This document shows positions 50,401 to 61,696 of a stretch of 64,000 nucleotides of DNA, in pieces. The stretch is from NCBI GenBank assembly GCA_903813345.2, contig CAIIXF020000004.1:19752477-19816476 (forward strand), in the 5' to 3' direction. A model generated the notes under the pieces. That model saw only the letters and a list, made by a program, of their open reading frames with translations. It was not told where the DNA came from and made no database searches. The stretch comes from Owenia fusiformis. Lineage: Eukaryota > Annelida > Polychaeta > Sabellida > Oweniidae. Position 1 is the stretch's first letter. Each line of letters begins with the position of its first letter. A program made the position numbers and the translations under genes.

Positions 50401-50968
50401 TAGGTCCCCTAGAACTTAGAACATGCTCAAAATCTTCTCGTGGTCGATACGTTCCACAATTAGAACGAGTGACAACGTACTAACGACGAGCTGGACGTAC
50501 TACGAACGGAACCGTCGTACTTCAATCCTACTAGGGACGTTTTCACAACGAGTTGAACTGTCTGAGGACGTATTGAGAACGAGGTAGAACTAATTGTAAA
50601 CGGGTTTAAACTGTTTAAGAACGTATTTAAGACTGCTTATGAACGAGTTAGCAAAAATATAGCTATCACACCAAACAATTAAGTTGCCACTGCGTTCTTC
50701 AAAACTGGTTTTAAACTGTGTGCGAACGGAATGAACGTAGCTGCAACTTTCTAAGGTCTATTTACGTACTTCATGAACGTTCTCAGACGGGAAGGTGATT
50801 TTAGAATTTTGAATTGATTCAAAATTCGATGGCGACCATACCGTTCTGTGATCAGGTCATGATGACCTTCTAGACTAAGGGACGCGTTATACGACGTTGC
50901 ACACCGACCTGGTGCGATCTGAACGAACTGCGAATGTGATGGACGTATTGAAGACTGTTTATGAACGA
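47437..50968. repeat. Three tandem copies of a 1,177-bp block
   Basis: Copies 47437-48614 (1,178 bp, one extra T in a T-run), 48615-49791 and 49792-50968 are almost identical; I see only a handful of substitutions (for example gagcacg/gagaacg and aatcgattc/aattgattc). Each block joins about 486 bp of ordinary DNA to about 690 bp of an inverted-repeat element that starts 'ctatcacaccaaactagttt' and is rich in 'cgaacg' and 'acgtac' motifs. The joints share only 'agta'. Open frames in it are identical by duplication and have no visible function. Confidence 0.92.
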
Positions 50969-51078
50969 AGTACCTAATTATTTTAGACATATTTCCCGAC
51001 CACAGCCAGATTGAGCCCGTTTTACGACGTTTTCGTAGGACTGGCAAGAACGGGTAAAAACTAGTTTGGTGTGATAGG
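50270..51078. mobile_element. Inverted-repeat element with TATCACACCAAACTAG ends
   Basis: Left end 'ctatcacaccaaactagttt' (50278 on) and right end 'aaactagtttggtgtgatag' (51053-51072) are inverted. The first two triplicated blocks contain the element's left part only. A solo piece of its right end, inverted, is at 53694-53805. Near each end there is also 'ttaccc' or its complement. No transposase seen. Confidence 0.75.
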
Positions 51079-51423
51079 GGGGTAAAGAGCTAGGTCATTA
51101 TTACAGGTGTTTTTAGTCTAAAGACCCGAATCCCTTAGAATAATGGTTCAGGTCAACATCCTGTTAAGACTGTTAATCATGCGAAACTCAGCAAAACAAG
51201 TAATTAAAGTTCAACTCTACTCACAAATATAAGGTTGTTTTTAAAAATCGATTGGAATCATAGGAACAAACAAAATTGATTTGGGATACAGTTTAGCACT
51301 GGATTGTTTGGAATAGTTCGGTATATTCAAATACATTAAATAACCAAGTGGCTTATGAAAAAGATATGCCGATAGATGTTAGACTTAAACTTGATTAGTT
51401 CTCGTCAGTGAATAAGTCTTAAC

Positions 51424-51519
51424 ATGAGTGTACGATGGGCACGTGTAATATGGATATGGTTAAGTATAACAATGAGTGCACGATGGACACGTATTATATG
51501 GATACTGTTTGTTTTAATT
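51424..51519 (+). repeat. 48-bp tandem duplication over the signal-peptide start
   Basis: 'atgagtgtacgatgggcacg' at 51424 is repeated as 'atgagtgcacgatggacacg' at 51472, each continuing with 'tatggata'. It makes two in-frame start codons 16 codons apart, reading MSVRWARVIWIW and MSARWTRIIWIL. I prefer the second because it gives a single ordinary signal peptide. Confidence 0.75.
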
Positions 51520-54500
51520 ATGATGAGATCGGTTGATGGGACACATTTCCGCGGGATGTTAATGACATATAAACCAGCAGGTCCAGAAATGCCACATGGG
51601 ACGGTAATTATATCTAGTAGTCTATTTTCAAACGTTTCTTGAAATTATAATTAATAGATAACGAATCGCTATCGCTACAACATCCTGACTATACAATCGC
51701 ATCGATGACAGAGAAGTTTTCCCCTGAAGCAGTTGTCTCGAATGCAATCCCCTGTTTAGGCAAGAATAATTTGCTCATGGATCAGGACTTGACATAATTG
51801 ACAAAGTTAGAAAAATCTGGAAAATGATCTTATTGCATCAGAGCAAGTCCATCAAACAACAATGGCAACCTTTTCCCCCATGGGTTTACGTATAAAACCC
51901 CCTTCTATGAATATATTTTTATTGTTAAAGGCTGCAATGAAATACATGATAATGAAGGCGGGGATGTTACTTGACTTTACTTCCAATACCTCAATTAGAA
52001 TAGGTCGAAAATTGACAAATATGATGGATTTTTGAAAATCGTCATTCCAATTTAAACCAGTGGGAAATGGTGGGTTCGGGGCAAATCAGATTTCAGGATA
52101 TCTAATCAAGAAAACATTAACCAAAAATTATTCTAATATAGAAAAGTAATTTGTCTAACGTTTTGCATGCTAAGTGTCTCGTTTACTTTATTAACACGAA
52201 AGTTACAGAGCTTCAAATTCAGTTTTGGAAATGAGTTTTTTTGAAAAAAATATTTTGAGACTGAGTGTCTACATTTTTCATATTCTGATACAGATTGGAG
52301 TTAAATTCAAAAGAACAACCTTAATACATATATTGTCTTTCTATATATTGTCGGATTTATTTGACTGAGAAAATGTCAATACAGGAGAATTATTAACTAC
52401 ATTGTCTAAAGCTTTTTTAATCCTCATACCGATTTAAAGTCAACACAAGGAGATAAAAATCGAATTCTAAGCATTGGAAAAACATTTCCAATTCTCATAA
52501 AAGGTTATACCAGAAATAGATTTATTACAAATCGAATTTCAAAAGTGCACAACCATAAATATCGGTGATAATAAATCAAGTAACATTGAGAATATAGAAA
52601 CATGAAAACAACAATGGCTTCAATCTCATAAATCAGGTTGTTATTAGCAATAAGGGCATGCTTATATTCAAAGAGACTGATATTTGGAATTATCATGTCC
52701 TAAATTACATATGTAAAGTTTGGACGTTCTATGATGAAACATAATATGATCCGCCTTAAATGAACTTCAAATCAAAGTTACTAAAATCAAAATCATAATA
52801 GTTTAGGTGGCAATCTCTGTATATCTGAGGATTTATAATAAGGAATAAGCTTATAAGGAACTGATGTCGCAAAAAGGTGTACGTTTTAATTTAATGTTTT
52901 TTTGTTTTATATGTTTATAAACATTAAACAAAAACACCTAAAATATACGTTTCAATACTTCAACGATAGTGCAAGCTTTTACACGTTTAAGTTTGTGTAC
53001 AATATATGTCAGAGATATATCCTTGTGACATGCAAATATTCGTTTAGACATCTAGATATTTAATTTTAAACCCTTAAAACACGCTTTTATTGATTTAATT
53101 AATTACCCCTTACAATTGAAAAATGTGAAAGCATGGAATTAGCTTTCATGTTGTTTATTAATTGCTTAATTTTTCAAGCTAGAATATTATTATTTTCAGG
53201 AAAGAAGGTTTGTATCAACCACTTTAATGGTGCAAAATGAAGTGTCACGATTTACCATTTCAGATTGTGCCAACTAAAATACTTCGTCTATTTTTAAGCT
53301 TACTTAGAACCCGTTGGTTTTGTGATTCATGAAATATAGAATGTCCATAACTCTGAAAATAATATGAATTGTGTGATTCTTTAGCATCACTAAAAATTGA
53401 AAAATAGATCGCTTTTGGAACGACATCTGAAAATGTTTGCGTTTTTGATTTACTAATTTTACCCAGTGATGTACACCCTAAAGTAAAGTTACATCAAATA
53501 TAATTTACCAAGATGCATATATGTATTTGTCTAGAAACGTGGCAATTGTCTTCCAGATGTTGATTACTTATCGATATGCTGTAAGGGGATCGACAGACGA
53601 AGGGACACGTTGTGACAAAAACACAATAACATCCAGAGTAATAACGGGGCCTAGTGGTATTATAGGTAATTACGAGGCTCAATAACCCCCTATCACACCA
53701 AACTAGCTCTCAACCGTTCTTTCCAGTCCTATGAAAAAGGCTAAATCTGGCTGTGGTCGGGAAATATGTCTAAAATAATTAGTTACTTCGTTCAGATTTT
53801 CAGATTCAGATATTTATTACTATTTTGAAAAACATACATGATATTCAATACAACATGACGCTCTCAAGAGCATAAATGTTGGTTTTAACTGGACAGAAAT
53901 GGGTCAGTGACGCCAACAGGTAAGACAAATAGAAATGAAGTGAAGAAATACCTGATAATGACACTGGCCCAAGTCTGTTGGAAATCATTTCAAAAATGTA
54001 AAAATATCAATACTCAGGAACAGGAACACAGGGCACGAGAACGGGTAATTGCTGCTAAGTTTATGATATATAATATAAGTTGATAAGACAAAATGAGGCG
54101 GAATACAGATTTTAAATAGTAAAGACATTTTCAAATCTTTAAAATTATAAAGGTATGTCATTTATTTTATTTTGTTTGAACAAAAGAGAATGTAAGCGAG
54201 GGTGTAGAGGTACTATCAGCAATGTCAAGTTCCAATGTACTGATTTCAGTCCTATTCAATTGTAGAATGTAAGCGAGGGTGTAGAGGTACTATCAGCAAT
54301 GTCAAGTTCCAATGTACTGATTTCAGTCCTATTCAATTGTAGAATGTAAGCGAGGGTGTAGAGGTACTATCAGCAATGTCAAGTTCCATGTACTGATTTC
54401 AGTCCTATTCCATTGCAGAATGTAAGCGAGGGTGTAGAGGTACTATCAGCAATGTCAAGTTCCAATCTACTGAATTCAGTCCTATTCCATTGCAGAATGT

Positions 54501-57500
54501 AAGCGAGGGTGTAGAGGTGCTATCAGCAATGTCAAGTTCCAATGTACTGATTTCAGTCCTATTCCATTGCAGAATGTAAACGAGGGTGTAGAGGTGCTAT
54601 CAGCAATGTCAAGTTCCATGTACTGATTTCAGTCCTATTCCATTGCAGAATGTAAGCGAGGGTGTAGAGGTACTATCAGCAATGTCAAGTTCCAATGTAC
54701 TGATTTCAGTCCTATTCCATTGCAGAATGTAAGCGAGGGTGTAGAGGTACTATCAGCAATGTCAAGTTCCATGTACTGATTTCAGTCCTATTCCATTGCA
54801 GAATGTAAGCGAGGGTGTAGAGGTACTATCAGCAATGTCAAGTTCCAATGTACTGATTTCAGTCCTATTCCATTGCAGAATGTAAACGAGGGTGTAGAGG
54901 TGCTATCAGCAATGTCAAGTTCCATGTACTGATTTCAGTCCTATTCCATTGCAGAATGTAAGCGAGGGTGTAGAGGTACTATCAGCAATGTCAAGTTCCA
55001 ATCTACTGAATTCAGTCCTATTCCATTGCAGAATGTAAGCGAGGGTGTAGAGGTGCTATCAGCAATGTCAAGTTCCAATGTACTGATTTCAGTCCTATTC
55101 CATTGCAGAATGTAAACGAGGGTGTAGAGGTGCTATCAGCAATGTCAAGTTCCATGTACTGATTTCAGTCCTATTCCATTGCAGAATGTAAGCGAGGGTG
55201 TAGAGGTACTATCAGCAATGTCAAGTTCCAATGTACTGATTTCAGTCCTATTCCATTGCAGAATGTAAGCGAGGATGTAGAGGAACCATCAGCAATGTTA
55301 AGTTCCAATGTACTGATTTCAGTCCTATTCCATTGCAGAATGTAAGCGAGGGTGTAGAGGTACTATCAGCAATGTCAAGTTCCAATGTACTGATTTCAGT
55401 CCTATTCCATTGCAGAATGTAAGCGAGGGTGTTGAGGTACCATCAGCAATGTCAAGTTCAATGTACTGATTTCAGTCCTATTCCATTGCAGAATGTAAGC
55501 GAGGGTGTAGAGGTACCATCAGCAATGTCAAGTTCTAATGTACTGATTTCAGTCCTATTCCATTGCAGAATGTATGCGAGGGTGTAGGGGTACTATCGGT
55601 AATGTCAAGTTCCAATCTACTGAATTCAGTCCTATTCCATTGCAGAATGTAAGCGAGGGTGTAGAGGTACTATCAGCAATGTCAAGTTCCAATGTACTGA
55701 TTTCAGTCCTATTCCATTGCAGAAGTTAAGCGAGGGTGTTGAGGTACCATCAGCAATGTCAAGTTCAATGTACTGATTTCAGTCCTATTCCATTGCAGAA
55801 TGTAAGCGAGGGTGTAGAGGTGCTATCAGCAATGTCAAGTTCCAATGTACTGATTTCAGTCCTATTCCATTGCAGAATGTAAACGAGGGTGTAGAGGTAC
55901 TATCAGCAATGTCAAGTTCCAATGTACTGATTTCAGTCCTATTCCATTACAGAATGTAAACGAGGGTGTAGAGGTACCATCAGCAATGTCAAGTTCCAAT
56001 GTACTGAATTCAGTCCTATTCCATTGCAGAATGTAAGCGAGGGTGTAGAGGTGCTATCAGCAATGTCAAGTTCCAATGTACTGATTTCAGTCCTATTCCA
56101 TTGCAGAATGTAAGCGAGGGTGTAGAGGTACTATCAGCAATGTCAAGTTCCAATGTACTGATTTCAGTCCTATTTTCATTGCAGAATGTAAGCGAGGGTG
56201 TAGAGGTACCATCAGCAATGTCAAGGTCAATGTACTGATTTCAGTCCTATACCATTGCAGAATGTAAGCGAGGGTGTAGAGGTACCATCAGCAATGTCAA
56301 GTTCAATGTACTGATTTCAGTCCTATTCCATTGCAGAATGTAAGCGAGGGTGTAGAGGTACTATCAGCAATGTCAAGTTCCAATGTACTGATTTCAGTCC
56401 TATTCCATTGCAGAATGTAAGCGAGGGTGTAGAGGTACTATCAGCAATGTCAAGGTCAATGTACTGATTTCAGTCCTATTCCATTGCAGAATGTAAGCGA
56501 GGGTGTAGAGGTACTATCAGTAATGTCAAGGTCAATGTACTGATTTCAGTCCTATACCATTGCAGAATGTAAGCGAGGGTGTAGAGGTACCATCAGTAAT
56601 GTCAAGTTCAATGTACTGATTTCAGTCCTATTCCATTGCAGAATGTAAGCGAGGGTGTAGAGGTACCATCAGCAATATCAAGTTCCAATGTACTGATTTC
56701 AGTCCTATTCCATTGCAGAATGTAAGCGAGGGTGTAGAGGTACTATCAGCAATGTCAAGTTCCAATGTACTGATTTCAGTCCTATTCCATTGCAGAATGT
56801 AAGCGAGGGTGTAGAGGTACTATCAGCAATGTCAAGTTCCAATGTACTGATTTCAGTCAACGTGAAGACTGGACACAGGGCATCAAAACATTCCAAAAGT
56901 TCTTCAAAGGACCCACAGCCGAAATAAGGTATGAATATTAACGCACAGTTCTTCATAAATCTGAAGCTTATTTAAATTCTCTAATATTGCGTCAGGACGA
57001 TAATAAGACAAAATCTCTGAAACTCACGAACAAATTTGAAAATTCATCCGTCATTTGATTTATTTTTTACAGTTTCCCATTGGACGAATGTAATTTTTTT
57101 TAAACTTTTTATCTAATATCAAAGTGTCAGCAATTGAGATAAAAAAGACTTGATAGTGATACAAATGTGGTATTATCTTTTCCAGTCACCGTGGTAGAAA
57201 CTGGATCGCACTTGTCAAAGGGGGCGGTGAATATGAGATTCGATTGTTTATGGGAATATACATTAGAGCTGATACAGGTCGAATAAATTCTTCCCCAACA
57301 ACAGCAGTGCTTCCTATCGTTCGCTTACAAAATGGATGTAATCATAAACTCAGCATTCCAGGTATGTATTGGTCATTTATTTACAATTTTTAGTATTATA
57401 AACATTTCCGGCTGCTTATAACGTACATGTATATATGTTTTATGTTCTTATTGAGATCTCTCCGAAGTAAAGCTTTGTCATACTTAACTCAAATAGGAAA

Positions 57501-60500
57501 TGACATGTGCATGTACATCAAGTTTTTGAGCTTTAGTAAAATGTTTAAAATTGTTCGAAAATATCAAACCATGGACCACTATTCTCGATAGGGGTTCATA
57601 ATAAAAAAACTCATGTTAAGGAATTGTGATCTCACAACGTGTTATTGGTTGCCATTGTTATAGTTGACGATGTAGATGGAGATGATATAAGATGTCGGTG
57701 GGCAGAGTTTGAACGATTTGAATGTGCTGGTGTGTGTAACAGCGCCAACGCTATAGCTCAATTAGACTATGTGAGTGACTTCTATTTATACCCCAAGGAA
57801 GATAACTAATCCAACTAATATTTTTTGATTGCTGTTTAGTCCATTTATATTAGATATTACATATATGGAATACCATATACAGGGTGGGCCAAAAAACGCC
57901 ACTTTTTTTCAAAATGCTGTAACTTTTTTAATTTTTGATACAAAATCATAATTTGCATACCAAATGAAACTTGGGGTTGTTATCTAGCCATGGATCCTGA
58001 ATTATACACTTTTACTTGAATAAAATATGTCACCAGCGTCTCACTTAAACATGTGGTGTGCCATGAGAAATAAGCATAATTTGCAAAATGTTCCTGAACT
58101 GATACGACATGATGATCGCTAAGCTAATAGCCCTGATGCAAACCCCAGTGAGTATAAGGTTTTGGAAGGTCTCCAGGAGATTGTATGAAGGCACCCAATC
58201 TAGAAAATTGCTCTACTAAAGCTGGCAATTAAAACAGGTTGAAAAAAACTTAGCTAACATTTCATTAATACTGCTATATCAGCAAGGCGACTAAAACTAA
58301 AATATATCATTAAATAAGGCGGCGGACCAATTGAACTCCTCTTTTAGATCAAATTTAATTCAAGTTGAAGGACTTGTTATATTATATTATTACTATAAAA
58401 AGTGGCGTTTTTGGCAGTTTTACAGAATTGTTTGCATGAAAGCTCATGAAATAATTCAATAAAAACGGTAAATCTCCCAAAACGTATTAAAACAAGTTAG
58501 AAGATGGACATTGAAACTACAACAATGTCAAATCAATTACCATTCAAGTTTATAAAAGTTATTGTATATCCAATTTTCAATTTGAAATAGCAATGGGCAG
58601 CATCGAAATGAAACAGCTGGTAGTGTAAAGCATATCAATTGTGTTTTAAACTAAACTCATTTAATTATTAAGATGGATTGCTCATTGAGGATAAGTGGAA
58701 GACTAGAGACCGGATTTTACGCCGCAGCCATCATGATCGAAGATTTCGACGATGTTTCCTCTACGACACCACTCAGTAGTGTTCCCGTACAATTCCTGCT
58801 ACTTGTATTTAACTCAGATGCTGGTTGTTCAAGTGCACCAACCTTTTCGACAACTACGCGAAATGAAGGTAATCTATTAATGAAGAACACTTTGAATTAT
58901 GTTGATTCATATTGAAGTGACTTGGCCTCCTTGATTTCCCTTACGTTAGAGCCACTTTTGGTATCACATTTGGTGAACGTAAATTTAATATTCTTGGAGA
59001 AGACAGCTAGAAAGACAGACTAATAGGCAGACCAATTGGTTAATTTCGTCGCTTTTTTATTTTTGCAAATATACAGAATATATTTCTTTACAGGTGCGTG
59101 TGTTGGTGTCACACAATCTTTCGTCGAGCCTATCACTGTTAATACAGGCAATGCCAGAGGAATGTAAGTAAACAATAAGCCTATCACTGTTAATACAGGC
59201 AATGCTAGAGGAATGTAAGTTACCAATTAGCAAATCACTGTCAATAGAGGCAATGCTAGAGGAATGAAAGTTACCAATTAGCAAATCACTGTTAATACTT
59301 GCAATGCTAGAGGAATGTAAGTTACCAATTAGCAAATCACTGTTAACACAGGCAATGCTAGAGGAATGTAAGTTACCAATTAGCAAAGCACTGTTAATAA
59401 GGCAATGCTAGAAGAATATAAGTTATCAATTAACAAATCACTGTTAATACAGGCAATGCTAGAGGAATATAAGTTACCAATTAGCAAATCACTGTTAATA
59501 CAGGCAATGCTAGAGGAATATAAGTTACCAATTAGCAAATCACTGTTAATACAGACAATGCTAGAGGAATGTAAGTTACCAATTAGCAAATCACTGTTAA
59601 TACAGGCAATGCTAGAGGAATATAAGTTACCAATTAGCAAATCACTGTTAATACAAGCAATGCTAGAGGAATGTAAGTTACCAATTAGCAAATCACTGTT
59701 AATACAGGCAATGCTAGAGGAATATAAGTTACCAATTAGCAAATCACTGTTAATACAGGCAATGCTAGAGGAATATAAGTTACCAATTAGCAAATCACTG
59801 TTAATACAAGCAATGCTAGAGGAATGTAAGTTACCAATTAGCAAATCACTGTTAATACAGGCAATGCTAGAGGAATGTAAGTTAACAATTAGCAAATCAC
59901 TATTAATACCGGCAATGCTAGAGTAATGTAAGTTACCAATTAGCAATCACTGTTAATACAGGTAATGCTAGAGGAATATAAGTTACCAATTAGCAAGTCA
60001 CTGTTAATACAGGTAATGCTAGAGGAATGTAAGTTAACAATAAGCAAATCACTATTCACACAGGCAATGCTAGAGGAATGTAAGTTACCAATTAGCAAAG
60101 CACTGTTAATACAGGCAATGCTAGAGGAATGTAAGTTACCAATTAACAAAGCACTGTTAATACAGGCAATGCTAGAGGAATGTAAGTTACCAATTAGCAA
60201 AGCACTGTTAATGCAGGCAATGCTAGAGGAATGTAAGTTACCAATTAGCAAAGCACTGTTAATACAGGCAATGCTAGAGGAATGTAAGTTACCAATTAGC
60301 AAATCACTTTTAATACAGGCAATGCCAGAGGAATGTTATGTTAACAATTGACATATTACTGTTTAACACAAGCTTAAAGACAACTGAGTTAAGTGCGACC
60401 TTACTAATGACAAGGGTAAGAAAATGGAATATTTCGAGACCATAATTGGAGACAACGGTCATACATGGGACGTACAAGTTTAAGTTCAATGAGACCATAA

Positions 60501-61696
60501 CTAACGGCAGAACAAAATACAAAATTAAATGCTTGTAATGTGGCAATATATTACGCCAAAGTAAACTTGTAAATTCTTATTTTAAAGTACGAGTTTAAAT
60601 CAATGATTTTAGAATAACTGACATCGACACAGTTTCACCACAAGGACTTGAGAAGTCGGAGGTTTTGCAACGTGGACCAGGTGAATACTACATTAACATA
60701 ACATGGACACCCGAACGGAGCCAAGCAGGGCCGAATATATTTTGTTTCAATGCAATTGACAATATAGGGTATGTCTAAAATCCAAAGACTACAATTTACT
60801 TGTTGATATATACAGGGTGTCAAATAAATATTTTTCCCCCTCAACTTTAACATCCACGGTTGCATAACTAATTTGCCTGTATTATGTCTGAATTGTTCTT
60901 AGCACCTTAACCAGGCATCATCGAGCATTTCTACAAGAGGTTTCAGATGACTAGTTCATTTGAGGTGCATTTTTATGCACAATATTTCATACTCTTGAAA
61001 TCAAGGGGAGAACATTTTTATTTGACACCCTGTAATCTCATGACGTTGTAAGGAATCCCCAGCATACCATTTCATGTGACCAAACAGCAAGAAAATGTTA
61101 AGTTTGCCTTCGTGTGATATATTTGTTATGTCTCTTGTAATTTGCTGACTATATTATTGTATTTTAGTTTATCATCTGGCCAAAGGTGTATTACATTTTT
61201 GGTAGGAACTGCGCCACCTGAGTTTGTGGAAGGTACTGAGAGCCCCCCGAATGGGAGTATCATTCAAGAATGGCACAATCAGTTCTCCATACGAGTCAAC
61301 AGACCAGTAAATATCATATAATATTAATATTATAAAAATAACTAAATAAATTAGAAATTAGTTAAGATGCCGCCAACATTCACTGATTTATCAAGTACCT
61401 TTGAATGTATTCATATAAAATAGTAACAATAGAATTTTTCTCGACAACGATCCAACTAACTCTTAATCATTCAATATATCAGTTTGTTAAACCAAGACGG
61501 CACAGAGCCTTCATTCGATTCTTTGAGAGCAGATCTGAAGGTGTATATCGAGAGGTGTATCAGATCGACACCCGCAGCTCCGAGTTGGTACAATGGCCAT
61601 CAGAGGCAGACAATAGACGTACAATTAGAGAACTGAGATTCAACACAACGTATCAGTGGCGAAGAGGATATAACTATTATATAACGCTCGACCACG
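51472..61696 (+). CDS. Secreted extracellular protein of a lophotrochozoan multi-exon family, 3' end outside the window
   Basis: Exons: 51472-51603 (or a little longer), 56796-56928, 57186-57361, 57664-57770, 58673-58868, 59094-59163, 60613-60768, 61168-61306, 61483-61696; from the second exon on, phases agree. Exon 1 has a signal peptide (MSARWTRIIWILFVLIMMRS, cleavage after VDG) and 'THFRGMLMTYKP'. Then follow 'CKRGCRGTISNVKFQCTDFS', 'RADTGRINSSP', 'GCNHKLSIP', 'DGDDIRCRWA', 'MIEDFDDVSSTTPLSSVPVQ', 'NIFCFNAIDNIG', 'QRCITFLVGTAPPEF' and 'TYQWRRGYNYYITLDHG'. From memory this order matches a large group of uncharacterised secreted proteins in oysters and relatives; I know no function. About 30 residues expected between exon 1 and 56796 ('...SYRLGW...' region) were not found, so one exon is missing from my model or lost. 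The last exon ends in phase 1 and the family continues further, so the gene runs off the right edge. Two introns consist largely of junction minisatellites. Confidence 0.8.
51604..53693. other. First intron (5' part) of the secreted-protein gene
   Basis: AT-rich, no repeat array and no exon that fits the expected missing segment. An exon hidden here cannot be excluded. Confidence 0.4.
53694..54060 (-). mobile_element. MITE end followed by a LINE/SINE-type 3' tail
   Basis: 53694-53805 is an inverted copy of 50968-51073. It is followed on the minus strand by a sequence that ends in 'aataaatatctgaatctgaa', a tail type common on non-LTR retroelements of marine invertebrates (from memory). No reverse transcriptase is seen. 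Confidence 0.5.
54187..56857 (+). repeat. 77-bp splice-acceptor minisatellite, 34 extra copies plus the real exon start
   Basis: Unit: a 16-nt intron end (TCCTATTCCATTGCAG) followed by 61 nt of coding sequence that begins 'aatgtaagcgagggtg' and ends 'ctgatttcag'. Only the last copy (exon start 56796) runs on into 'tcaacgtgaagactgg' and the rest of the exon. Its reading E-C-K-R-G-C-R-G-T-I-S-N-V-K is the conserved Cys segment of the protein family. Because 77 is not a multiple of three, reading through two copies hits ATG-TAA in the next copy. Copies differ by small changes (gcgag/acgag, tactat/taccat, loss of one A). Confidence 0.96.
57880..58425. mobile_element. Mariner-type MITE, about 545 bp
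   Basis: Left end 'acagggtgggccaaaaaacg' with 'ccacttttttt'; inverted partner 'aaaaagtggcgtttttgg' at 58397-58414, then a weaker 'cagttttaca' end. No coding remnant. In an intron of the secreted-protein gene. Confidence 0.6.
59164..60345 (+). repeat. 51-bp splice-donor minisatellite, about 23 extra copies
   Basis: Unit: last 31 nt of the exon ending at 59163 ('tcactgttaatacaggcaat' and 'gctagaggaat') plus the first 20 nt of its intron (GTAAGTTACCAATTAGCAAA). The real donor is the first one (59164); the copies follow inside the intron. About seven copies read ATATAAG in place of ATGTAAG, which removes the GT. The unit is 17 codons long, so both strands show long open frames (17-residue repeats); these are by-products. 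In the exon's frame each donor reads ATG-TAA, so use of any later copy would end the protein. Confidence 0.95.
60811..61034. mobile_element. Mariner-type MITE, 224 bp
   Basis: Perfect-looking ends 'tacagggtgtcaaataaata' and 'tttatttgacaccctgta', flanked by TA. It lies within the intron between exons 60613-60768 and 61168-61306. Confidence 0.8.

Noticed and set aside
48397-51047. 87-98 codon minus-strand frames present three times as a gene family
   Set aside because: They are identical because the DNA block is triplicated, and they lie across an inverted-repeat element. No protein feature supports them.
59380-60351. Long open frames on both strands with 17-residue repeats
   Set aside because: The repeat unit is 51 bp, a multiple of three without stops in several frames, so both strands stay open by arithmetic. 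The sequence is a donor-side junction array inside an intron.
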